Notes under the pieces: generated by a model | What the model saw: the letters and a program-made list of their open reading frames with translations, nothing else | Databases searched by the model: none | Told to the model about the DNA's origin: nothing | Part shown: positions 8,069-16,757 of the stretch, piece by piece | Layout of the letters: every line of letters begins with the position of its first letter | Numbering within the stretch: the first letter of the stretch is position 1 | From: an uncultured Christensenella sp. | Lineage (GTDB): Bacteria; Bacillota; Clostridia; Christensenellales; Borkfalkiaceae | NCBI GenBank assembly: GCA_910579705.1 | Contig: CAJTUI010000011.1 | Coordinates: 21,426 to 85,425, forward strand | DNA length: 64,000 bases | Direction of reading: 5' to 3' | Translations under genes and position numbers: made by a program

Positions 8069-9397
8069 ATGAAGTTCGGCACAAAGTCGGCAGTGGCACT
8101 GATACTTGCGGGTCTTACCGCAATATCGCTTACGGGTTGTAATAAGAACCCGTCGGAAGAAGCTTATCCCGAATACGAGGATAACCAGTATATGTGGATA
8201 GGCGGATGGGACCCCCCTATAAATACCGAGGCCGACTATAAGATGGCCGCGGAAATGGGACTTACCCATATGTATATAGACGGCGTAATGGCCAAGAGGG
8301 GCACAAAAGAGTTTACCGACCAGCTTGTAAACTGCGAAAAAGCGGGTCTGAAAGCTATTGTCGGTCAGGACGTTTCCCTCGATAACCAGGACAACGTGCC
8401 TATGGACGAAACCGATTACAGCGGTTTCCCCGCGGTAGATATGATTAACGTCTGGGACGAACCGTACATTAACAACTTCCCCGAGGTTGCAAGGCGCGTC
8501 GAAAGGCTTAACCAGATTTACGACGGCAAGGACGTTTCGCTCTATATAAACACCACGCCGTTTTTCGCTCAGTCTTCAAGCGTTCTGACGGACGCCAAGA
8601 CCTATCTGGACGCTTTCTGCAAAGACGTGCTTTCCAAAGTAAACGGCAGGAAGATACTGTCCACCGACATTTATCCTCTGCTCGAAACCCGCGACGGTTA
8701 CTATATCGATACAGGCTGGCTCAATAAAATGAGTTTCTTCGCCGATTACGCCAAGAAGTACGATTATGAATTCCATATGTTTATCCAAAGTTACAGCGAG
8801 GCGGGCAAGCAGCGCGAAATTACCAGCAAAGCGGAGTTTTTGTATCAGATTTATACCGATATGTGTTTCGGAATAAACGGTTACAGCTGGTTCACATACC
8901 GTAAATCCTTCCTCAACTTCGGCGGCGGTTGCGTGGAAAACGACGTTTCCTGCAAACCCACCAAGTATTATCAGATGGCTAAGGAAGCCAATGAAGAAAT
9001 TTCCGCGTTTGACCACGTGTATCTTTCGTTCGACTGGGACGGCGTCAAGTCCTATAACGGCACGCTAAACACCGCGGACGACCCCGAGTATATAAACAAC
9101 TGTTTCAGCATTTATAACGAGCTTGAAAAAATCGAGTGCGCGAAGAGCATAAGCGCAACGCAGGATACGCTTGTCGGCCAGTTCAAGGACAAGGACGGCA
9201 ATCCCGCGCTTATGGTAACCAACTTCACCGACCCCATCGACCAGATGAAGGACGAGGTGAGCTTCGAATTTAACAGCGCCAACCGCGCGGTCGTTTACCG
9301 CGGCGGCGTAAGAAAGATTTACGAAGTCAAGGACAACAAGCTCGTACTCAAACTCGCTCCCGGCGAGGGCGTGTTTGTAATTCCCGTAAACGTTTAA
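8069..9397 (+). CDS. Lipoprotein with probable TIM-barrel glycosidase-like fold
   Basis: Exported lipoprotein: signal peptide with lipobox LTGC (Cys24), then a short acidic linker. The mature part begins YMWIGGWDPP and alternates helices and strands in a way that resembles a TIM barrel, including NVWDEPY at residues 127-133, where Glu131 sits like the acid/base of many glycosidases, and a later FIQSYSEAG segment. A C-terminal beta domain of about 90 residues (from VGQFKDKDGNPALMV) resembles those following glycosidase barrels. I cannot assign a GH family. The gene has an AGGAGG ribosome site and lies between permease and binding-protein genes, suggesting that it trims or binds the glycan at the cell surface. 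Confidence 0.6.
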   Translation: MKFGTKSAVALILAGLTAISLTGCNKNPSEEAYPEYEDNQYMWIGGWDPPINTEADYKMAAEMGLTHMYIDGVMAKRGTKEFTDQLVNCEKAGLKAIVGQDVSLDNQDNVPMDETDYSGFPAVDMINVWDEPYINNFPEVARRVERLNQIYDGKDVSLYINTTPFFAQSSSVLTDAKTYLDAFCKDVLSKVNGRKILSTDIYPLLETRDGYYIDTGWLNKMSFFADYAKKYDYEFHMFIQSYSEAGKQREITSKAEFLYQIYTDMCFGINGYSWFTYRKSFLNFGGGCVENDVSCKPTKYYQMAKEANEEISAFDHVYLSFDWDGVKSYNGTLNTADDPEYINNCFSIYNELEKIECAKSISATQDTLVGQFKDKDGNPALMVTNFTDPIDQMKDEVSFEFNSANRAVVYRGGVRKIYEVKDNKLVLKLAPGEGVFVIPVNV

Positions 9398-9414
9398 TAT
9401 TAAGGAGAAAATAG

Positions 9415-10971
9415 ATGAAAAAATTAGTTAAACTGAGCTGCATTGCAATGAGCGCGGCGCTTGTCTTCGGCCTGACCGCCTGCAATAATACTGACGACCC
9501 CTCAACCCCCGGCAAGCCAGGCCAGACCGCGGGCACGATTTCCGTGCACTATTCGGCGGGCGGGTTCGGTAAAGAGGTATACAACCGCCTTTCCGACGAC
9601 TACAGGGCGCTGACGGGCGTCACCGTAAAATGGCTTCCGAGCTATAAGACAGGCGAAATACAGAGTATTTTACAGTCCGGACAGCAGAAAAACGATATAG
9701 TTATGCCCCTTCTCAATATGTATCAGTCGCAGGACTCGAAAATGCTCGAAGACCTTACCGACGTTTACGAGGCGATTCCCGAGGGGGAAACGGTTGCGGT
9801 AAAGGATCTGATGAACAAAACGCTTTACGAATATTCGGAGGCGCGCGACGGTAAGAGATACCAGATGTTTGCAAACAACTCCGTTTCGGCGTTCTGCTAC
9901 AATATCGACACTTTGAACGAGGCTTTCGGCGCGGGCAACTGGGAACTTCCGCGCACGACCGACGAGCTTATAACTATCGCAAACCAGCTTAAATCCAAGA
10001 AGTATTACGCGTTCTCCTCGTCAGTAAGCATCAACTATTACTGGGACTATGTAGGCACGGTTTGGTGGGCGCAGTACGACGGACAGGAGGCTTACAGAAA
10101 TTATTATTACGGCAAGTACTACGACGAAACGAGCGGGGATTATAAACTCGGCCCCCAGATAGCCGAAACGAAAGGCAAGAAATACTCGCTCGAAACGTTG
10201 AGCACGATTATGAGCGGTAAGAACGGATATATGCACAAGCTCGCGGACAGAATGGGTTTCGAAGAGGCGCAGGCCGCGTTCCTTTCCAACGGCTATATGG
10301 GCGACGATACAAAGTGCGCGTTTATGGTAAACGGCGACTGGCTCGAAAACGAGATGTTTATGTGGCTTATGAACAATCCCCAGAACATAGCGATGATGCG
10401 CAACCCCGTCATAAGCAAGATTACCGAAAAGCTTACTACGGTCAAGACCGACGCAAAGCTTTCCGAGGTCGTAAAAGCTGTTGACGAGGGGAAAACAGAG
10501 GTCGCGGGCGTAAGCGCGGAAGACTTTGCAAGGGTCAAGGAGGCGCGCCTTATGTGCTATACGGCAACCCCCAACTATCCCATAGGCATACCCGCAAACC
10601 GCCCCGAAAACAAGAAAAAACTTGCGAAAGATTTCCTTGTTTATCTGTATTCCGACCGCGCCCAGAAAATCGTGGCCACCGAATTGCGCGGCCTTACTTA
10701 TCCCACGTCCTACGTTCCCGATTCAAGCGTTCCAGTATCCGACTTCGTAAGGTCGAGAATAGAGGCGTTCGGCAGCGATTTCGTTCCCGTCTTCCCCGTC
10801 AACGCGTCGCCTATGGCATACCGCGGCGGCCTCGGTGATTTACCCGGCGTAGGCGGTCCCGACAAGGCGCTTGTGGGCGGACAGACGGCTACTTCCTTGC
10901 TCGAAAAAAGCAAAGCGGAAATTGCGGCGCAGTGGGACGTTTATCTCAAAGCGCTGGAATCCAGCAATTAA
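9415..10971 (+). CDS. Extracellular sugar-binding lipoprotein of ABC transporter (family 1 SBP)
   Basis: Substrate-capturing lipoprotein of the importer encoded by the two permease genes. Signal peptide with lipobox LTAC (Cys23), followed by a Pro/Gly/Thr linker and the two-lobed family 1 fold: an early ISVHYSAGGFGKEV strand, KNDIVMPLLNMY, the FCYNIDTLNEAFG segment, and a long C-terminal lobe with NYPIGIPANRPENKKKLAKD. The 518-residue length is on the large side for family 1, as in LplA/YtcQ-like proteins that bind large oligosaccharides. It sits 17 bases after the lipoprotein gene. The ligand is unknown. Confidence 0.9.
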   Translation: MKKLVKLSCIAMSAALVFGLTACNNTDDPSTPGKPGQTAGTISVHYSAGGFGKEVYNRLSDDYRALTGVTVKWLPSYKTGEIQSILQSGQQKNDIVMPLLNMYQSQDSKMLEDLTDVYEAIPEGETVAVKDLMNKTLYEYSEARDGKRYQMFANNSVSAFCYNIDTLNEAFGAGNWELPRTTDELITIANQLKSKKYYAFSSSVSINYYWDYVGTVWWAQYDGQEAYRNYYYGKYYDETSGDYKLGPQIAETKGKKYSLETLSTIMSGKNGYMHKLADRMGFEEAQAAFLSNGYMGDDTKCAFMVNGDWLENEMFMWLMNNPQNIAMMRNPVISKITEKLTTVKTDAKLSEVVKAVDEGKTEVAGVSAEDFARVKEARLMCYTATPNYPIGIPANRPENKKKLAKDFLVYLYSDRAQKIVATELRGLTYPTSYVPDSSVPVSDFVRSRIEAFGSDFVPVFPVNASPMAYRGGLGDLPGVGGPDKALVGGQTATSLLEKSKAEIAAQWDVYLKALESSN

Positions 10972-10990
10972 TAATAAAGGGGAAAATTAA

Positions 10991-13900
10991 ATGAAATTAT
11001 CAAATAGAAGAAAGGCTTTCGTTGCAGTTCTGTCCGTATTTACGGTGGGCGCGTCCTGCGCCGCGCTTTCCGCGGGCTGCAACAAGACCGTTGGATATAT
11101 CGACGCTCCCACGGAAAAAATCGAGGCCGAGCTCGGCACGTACGTTATTCCCGATTACGAGGTAGTGGACAGCAAGGGTATGATACTTGCGGGTTACGAA
11201 GTTTACGTCAAATCGATTAAAAACCCCGACGGTAACGAGCTTTCGGATAGCTACGGCAATGCGGTAACCGTCAGCAACGCGGGCGTTTACAGCTTTGTGT
11301 ATTCCGCGGGCGACAAGAAAGTAAAGGACGTTACTGTTAGCGTCGACTTCGCCGACAGAACAGCGCCCACAATCAATTGCGACGACAGCACCATTCCCAA
11401 ATTCTTCATAAAAGGCAACTCTTACAGAATACCGTCGTACACGCTTTCGGGCGACTACGACAGCAGCAAGTGCTGGACTAAGGTTTTCCATATTGCCGAA
11501 GACAAGAAGGAAACGGAAGTACAGATTGCAAGCAACCGTTTCAAGGTCGAAAAGGACTCCGGTTCGTACGCGATACGCATTCACGTAGAGGACGCGGCGG
11601 GTAACCCCAACGACTACGAATTTATCCGCAACGTGGACGGACCCGAGCAGGTTGTCGAACATAAACTTCTGTATCTTGACGAGCAGTTCGGCGAGCGGCA
11701 GGTCAGCTGTTACCAGTCGGCGTACAAGGGCGGATACGTATCCAAAGAGGACGGCGCGCAAACGTTCGGGGACGAACAGGGCGCGTACAGGGTCGCCTTT
11801 GACGGCGTTACGGAAACGCGGTATAACGAGGGTCTGGTCGTGCTTGATGTTCCCGCGCTTATCGATATCAGCGAGTATGAAAACATTTATCTCAACGTTT
11901 ACAACGATAGCGATAAAGATATAGTAATGGGTTCGCAGTGGTGGAACGATACTTCCGTCAAAAAGGGACAGTGGACCAGATTGCAGTGGGATACCAGAAA
12001 CTGGGGCGGCCCCAACGGCAATATGAACGCAAGCAATACAAAGTCTGTAGGTCTTGTCGACATTACGGGCCACACGATAAGGTTTATCTTCGACTACGGA
12101 CAGAGCGTTATCCCCAACGGCACGTTCTATCTTTCGGCTATGTACGGCACGCCTAAGGTAAAAACCGAAATCACCGCCGGCGAAAACGTAATCCTCGACG
12201 GTCACAAATTCTATATAAACGATACTATACAGCTTTCGGCGGAAGAATTGCCCGGCAAGACTGTGGACTGTTTCAAGGTCGACGGACAGATAATCTCCGG
12301 CGACACGTTCGTAGCTACCAAAACCGCGCACAGCGTAGAGGTAGTGTACGTAGACGGCGAGCTTACCGCCGACAATATGACCTGGTCGGAAATCGATACG
12401 ATTACTCCCGCAGGCGACGACATTAAGAAATTCCGGCTCGGCAACGATACCGATTGGGTTGTCACGTACGACTTCTACGGTCTTAAATTCAAGAACGGTT
12501 TCGAGGCGGACGGCAACCAGTATTTCGGCGCGTACGTCGGCAACGTAGCCAACGGCACCGACCAGATAATAGGTTTCGAAATTTCCGAGTGGGGCTGCAA
12601 GTTCGACGGTTACGGCGGCAATTGGAAACCCGCGACCGTCGCGCTCAACAACAAAGTGCTTACGCTTCTGAAAAACGCCGCCGAGGAGAAACCTTTAAAG
12701 GTTATTTATATCCGCGAGGGTGAAATAGTCAAAACGTTGTTGTACGACGGCGAAGAGTACTGCCTCGTCGCGGTGACGAACCTTTCTTCGCTCGGCGTAA
12801 CTTCCAACGCGTTCGGCTTTGCGGTAAGAAACGGCTTTGCGGAGCCCGAAGTTCTCAACCTCAAATCCGTTGCGGGTTCGGTTAAGCCCGCGATGTATCT
12901 CGAAAAGTTCGCGGTTGACGTAACTTACGAACACGCGTTCGGCGACAGAGAAAACTACACTATCGGCGATACGGTGACCCTCACCGCGGAGGAGGCCCCC
13001 GCAGGCAAAATGTTTGCGTATTTCACCGCTAACGGTGAAAAGTTCGAAGACGATAAATACGTCCTCGACAGTTTTAACGTACGGTTCGAGGCGGTTTATA
13101 ACTCGGTATCGGAGGTGACGCTCGCGCAGGGCATTTCCGTAGAAGACGGCAGAACGGGCACCATTCAGGTCGCGAAAGACACTAAAATCGTTATCGATTT
13201 CACTCAGTCGTTCACGCCCTCGGGCAAGTATTTCGTCGGCTTTAAGGTTGACGGAGAAGTAATAGAAGGCAAAGTTGTTGATATTACGGCCGATACGCAC
13301 AGTATCGAGGCGGTTTTCGCAGACCGTATACAGACTGGCAACGAAAAGCTTAACGAAGTTTCCGACGTTGAAAACGTGATTTACGCACAGAAAGACGGCG
13401 CGGACAATTGGGCTCCCAAGAAAGTGGAATACGACACCGAGTTCAGATACGGCGGGCCCGATGCGGCGGTAGACGAAACGGGTATGGTTAAGCTTACCAC
13501 GGCGGCGGGGGAAAACTCGTACGCGTTCGACAGCGCACTTGTCGAAAACCTCGACGAATATACGGAGCTTTTCTTCTACGTATACACAGAGGCGAAGAAC
13601 GTAAAAGCGGGCGCCTGGTGGTGCGCGGACACAAACATAATCCCCGGCAAGTGGACCAAGGTCAGCATTTTAAGGGGCACGCATAACGCGGGCACTATCA
13701 TAGGCAACGGCGAAAGCATTGTCTGGAACGACGGCGTAAATAAATTCGCGTTCAGAATTTTCAATGCGCCCGAAAACGCCACCGTATACGTAACAGCTCT
13801 TTACGGCGTCCCCTATCCCGATTCGAATGTAACGTTTGCCGAGGACAGCGAGGGCAGGATTACGCTTTCCGCTCCCGCAAACGGCAAGTCGTACAAGATA

Positions 13901-16657
13901 TGCGAAGAGGTAACGCTTACGCTTAAAGGCGAGGCGCCCGCAGGTCAGGCGTTTGCATACTTCACCGCCAACGGAGAGCGTATCGACGGCAACACGTACG
14001 TGCTTACGGAAACCGTGGAGTTCGCGGTGGTTTACAGCGAGATTTCCGCTCTTACTCTCGGCAACGGCATAGAAACGGCTGACGGCAAGACTACGTACGG
14101 CCGCGGCGCGAAAGTTACGTTGCGGTATAGCGGAACACCCGAAACGGGAAAACTTTTCGACTACTTCACCGTTGACGGAGAAAGAATAGCGGGCAGCTCG
14201 TTCATTACTTCCGAAGCCGCTCACACAGTGGCCGCGGTATTTGCGGACGGTGCAGACAAACTCACCTGGATAACGGGCGAAGAGGCGGATAAGAGCAAGG
14301 CGGAGCACGGCTGGTCGGCGTATAAGTTCACGGGCAAAGTTCTCGGCGAGAGCGATAAGTGGATTGTCGAAACGACTATCGGTAATCTTGAAGGGTTCAA
14401 GGAAGGCCAAGACAAGTGGTACGGTTTCGATTATCTTGTCGGAACTAACGCAACCGTTCATATTCGTATACATACCTCGGGACTTGTGACAGTTACCGCT
14501 ATGGGAACGGCGTACGGGGACGGCGCGGATATCGGAACGGTTTACGGCGCGAATAAAATCGTCGCGGCGTGCAAGGCCGCAACGGACGAAAATCCCGTTA
14601 AGTTTACGGCCGTGCGCGACGGCGGAACGTATTATGTGCTTTTCAACGGCGAGCTTGTGCTTAAAACCGAGCACGAGTTCGAGGCCGCGGACAATAAGTT
14701 CGGCGTAGGCGCGACGGATTGCGGCTGGTTGCCTCTGTACGAGATGACCGACTATAAGTTCAGGTCGGGCGCGGATATAGTCGATTACTCGCTTACTTCC
14801 AATGTAACGGCGGAGAAGGCTGCTCTCGACAAGGCAGACGGCGTTTATAAAATCGGAGATACGGTAAAGCTTACCGCGGAAGAGGCGGAGGCAGGTTATA
14901 AGTTCCTGCATTTCACGGTTGACGGAGAGGAAATCGAGGGCGATACTTTCGTAATCAACTCCAATAAACCGCATAAGGTCACGGCCGTCTATGCCGAAAT
15001 TTCAACGCTCACTCTTGCGGAAGGCGTTGAAACCGCGGACGGCGAAACCGAGTATGCTCGCGGTGCAACCGTAACGCTTAACTTCGCAGGCACGGCTCCC
15101 GCAGGAAAATTCTTCGACTGTTTCAAGGTCGACGGAGAGAAGATAAACGGTAACACGTTTAAAACTTCGGCGGCAACGCACGAAATAGAAGTCGTCTTTG
15201 CGACTGGTGCGGCGGATATGAGCTGGAACAGCGTCGGTTACGTGAAACCCGAAGGCGGCGACCCTTCCTGTCACGTTATTGACAGCGCGGACAATTATGT
15301 GTTTACGTATGACCTCTACGGTATGGAAGAGGGCTGGCGCTATATAGGCGCGTACGTGGGCAAAGACAGCGTTAATAACGGGACGTTGTTGCTCGGTTAC
15401 GAGCTTTCGACGGAAGACGGCAGCAAGTTCAGCGCTTACGGCGGCGCTTGGGTTAACTACTCGGACGGAGTTAAGCTCACCAAAGAGCAGTACGATATGC
15501 TCCGCGGCGCGACTTCGGAAAATCCCGTAAAGGCGATTTACGTTCGTCAGGGCGACGTCTTCAAGGCGTTCCTTTCCGACGGTGAAAAGACAGTGTTTGT
15601 CGCAACCGTAACTGTTACGCAGCTCGGCGGGATTAACAATACCGATTTCGGTTTCGGCCGCCGCGGCGGAGAGGCGCAGGGACTTAAATTCGCGACCGTG
15701 GAAAATACGCAGTACGTTAAGGGCGCGGATAAGACGAACGCTTATATGCAGACTCACAAAGTAACGTTGACAAAGACGGACGTTACTACCGATAAGAAAG
15801 AATACCTTCTCGGCGACACCGTGGTTCTGACCGCGGCCGCCGAGGGCGACGGCAAGAAGTTTGCTTATTTCGAGGTGAACGGAGCACGTCTTGACGACAA
15901 TAAGTTCGTAGTAAGCAATGTGCAGACCACCGTCAAAGCGGTTTATAACGAGGTTTCAGAAGTAACTCTCGGCGCCGACGTGCAGACCGCGGACGGTAAG
16001 TCGGGCAAGATAGAAGTCGCTAAGGATTCGCTTCTGACTTTCGTATACGTCGGAACACCCGCGGACGATAAATATTTCAAGGGCTTTGCGGTCGACGGAA
16101 CGGATATAGAGGGAAACACGTTCACCGTTTCGGGTCTGTCGCACACCGTTACAGCGGTTTGCGCGGACCGCGTGGTTTACGGCAACGCGCAGTTGAACGA
16201 CCTTGAAAACGCAACGGCCGAAAGCGGAACGTGCGAATACGTTACCGATAAGAAATACGTCGGTATGGACGGAGATATCAAAGAGAGCGGCACGCTTAAA
16301 CTTACGGGCGTAACCGGCAACGACATCTGCGTAAAGGCCGGCGCGGCGTTGGGCGATAAAGATATGACTGCCTATAAAGAAGTTTACTTCTATATCTGGG
16401 CGGACGAGGACGGAGCGCTTGCAGGCACCTGGTGGTGTAACGACACGGCAGTAAAAGCCGGTCAGTGGACCAAGGTTACCGTATATAAAGACTCGTCAAA
16501 AAATAGTAACGGCGGATATGACGCGGACGGTTACAACGGTAAACTGTTTGCGGCGGGTAGCAAAGGCGATAATTTCAGGCTCCGTATTCAGGGCGGACAG
16601 AACAAAACGTTCTATATAACGTCGCTGTACGGCGTACTTGACGATAGCGCAAACTGA
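10991..16657 (+). CDS. Giant modular surface lipoprotein (1888 aa) with InlB-B-like repeats and glycan-binding-like modules
   Basis: Lipoprotein with lipobox LSAGC (Cys30). Reading the sequence by eye gives: two Ig-like domains (about 38-118 and 125-215); an A module with the signature WWxxDT...G(Q/K)WT and a closing LYG(V/T) strand (225-387, 785-943, 1730-1884); a B module of about 165 residues resembling a concanavalin/laminin-G-type sandwich (460-625, 1090-1258, 1408-1570); and nine linker repeats of about 70 residues (FxVDGExIxGxTF...V..VYA) of the divergent InlB B-repeat type. The order is A-L-B-LL-A-LL-B-LL-B-LL-A. There is no LPXTG motif and no catalytic domain is visible. As the last gene of the importer operon it probably gathers polysaccharide at the surface, a role similar to that of SusE/F-like proteins; this is inference. 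Confidence 0.75.
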   Translation: MKLSNRRKAFVAVLSVFTVGASCAALSAGCNKTVGYIDAPTEKIEAELGTYVIPDYEVVDSKGMILAGYEVYVKSIKNPDGNELSDSYGNAVTVSNAGVYSFVYSAGDKKVKDVTVSVDFADRTAPTINCDDSTIPKFFIKGNSYRIPSYTLSGDYDSSKCWTKVFHIAEDKKETEVQIASNRFKVEKDSGSYAIRIHVEDAAGNPNDYEFIRNVDGPEQVVEHKLLYLDEQFGERQVSCYQSAYKGGYVSKEDGAQTFGDEQGAYRVAFDGVTETRYNEGLVVLDVPALIDISEYENIYLNVYNDSDKDIVMGSQWWNDTSVKKGQWTRLQWDTRNWGGPNGNMNASNTKSVGLVDITGHTIRFIFDYGQSVIPNGTFYLSAMYGTPKVKTEITAGENVILDGHKFYINDTIQLSAEELPGKTVDCFKVDGQIISGDTFVATKTAHSVEVVYVDGELTADNMTWSEIDTITPAGDDIKKFRLGNDTDWVVTYDFYGLKFKNGFEADGNQYFGAYVGNVANGTDQIIGFEISEWGCKFDGYGGNWKPATVALNNKVLTLLKNAAEEKPLKVIYIREGEIVKTLLYDGEEYCLVAVTNLSSLGVTSNAFGFAVRNGFAEPEVLNLKSVAGSVKPAMYLEKFAVDVTYEHAFGDRENYTIGDTVTLTAEEAPAGKMFAYFTANGEKFEDDKYVLDSFNVRFEAVYNSVSEVTLAQGISVEDGRTGTIQVAKDTKIVIDFTQSFTPSGKYFVGFKVDGEVIEGKVVDITADTHSIEAVFADRIQTGNEKLNEVSDVENVIYAQKDGADNWAPKKVEYDTEFRYGGPDAAVDETGMVKLTTAAGENSYAFDSALVENLDEYTELFFYVYTEAKNVKAGAWWCADTNIIPGKWTKVSILRGTHNAGTIIGNGESIVWNDGVNKFAFRIFNAPENATVYVTALYGVPYPDSNVTFAEDSEGRITLSAPANGKSYKICEEVTLTLKGEAPAGQAFAYFTANGERIDGNTYVLTETVEFAVVYSEISALTLGNGIETADGKTTYGRGAKVTLRYSGTPETGKLFDYFTVDGERIAGSSFITSEAAHTVAAVFADGADKLTWITGEEADKSKAEHGWSAYKFTGKVLGESDKWIVETTIGNLEGFKEGQDKWYGFDYLVGTNATVHIRIHTSGLVTVTAMGTAYGDGADIGTVYGANKIVAACKAATDENPVKFTAVRDGGTYYVLFNGELVLKTEHEFEAADNKFGVGATDCGWLPLYEMTDYKFRSGADIVDYSLTSNVTAEKAALDKADGVYKIGDTVKLTAEEAEAGYKFLHFTVDGEEIEGDTFVINSNKPHKVTAVYAEISTLTLAEGVETADGETEYARGATVTLNFAGTAPAGKFFDCFKVDGEKINGNTFKTSAATHEIEVVFATGAADMSWNSVGYVKPEGGDPSCHVIDSADNYVFTYDLYGMEEGWRYIGAYVGKDSVNNGTLLLGYELSTEDGSKFSAYGGAWVNYSDGVKLTKEQYDMLRGATSENPVKAIYVRQGDVFKAFLSDGEKTVFVATVTVTQLGGINNTDFGFGRRGGEAQGLKFATVENTQYVKGADKTNAYMQTHKVTLTKTDVTTDKKEYLLGDTVVLTAAAEGDGKKFAYFEVNGARLDDNKFVVSNVQTTVKAVYNEVSEVTLGADVQTADGKSGKIEVAKDSLLTFVYVGTPADDKYFKGFAVDGTDIEGNTFTVSGLSHTVTAVCADRVVYGNAQLNDLENATAESGTCEYVTDKKYVGMDGDIKESGTLKLTGVTGNDICVKAGAALGDKDMTAYKEVYFYIWADEDGALAGTWWCNDTAVKAGQWTKVTVYKDSSKNSNGGYDADGYNGKLFAAGSKGDNFRLRIQGGQNKTFYITSLYGVLDDSAN

Positions 16658-16674
16658 TTTAATTGACGTGAAGG

Positions 16675-16704
16675 CGCGCCCGAAGTCAGTTGACTTCGGG
16701 CGCG
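16675..16704 (+). terminator. Hairpin ending the glycan uptake operon
   Basis: A 13-bp perfect stem CGCGCCCGAAGTC / GACTTCGGGCGCG with a 4-base loop, followed by TATCTTT. The T-tract is weak, so some read-through into the next operon is possible. Confidence 0.65.
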
Positions 16705-16708
16705 TATC

Positions 16709-16737
16709 TTTACAAACTTAAAGTTTGGTGTTATAAT
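16709..16737 (+). promoter_or_regulatory. Promoter of the rhamnose/galactose catabolic operon
   Basis: TTTACA (16709-16714), 17 bp, TATAAT (16732-16737). It lies just downstream of the preceding hairpin and 20 bases before the first ATG of a twelve-gene collinear run. No other convincing promoter is visible inside that run. Confidence 0.85.
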
Positions 16738-16757
16738 TCAGACACAGGGTAATATTT

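Noticed and set aside
11000..12331. Long minus-strand open frame (443 codons) and similar ones at 13670-14974 and 4413-5429
   Set aside because: They lie opposite the giant lipoprotein and the GH2 gene, have no ribosome sites and give low-complexity, unrecognisable proteins; they are by-products of codon bias in the real genes.
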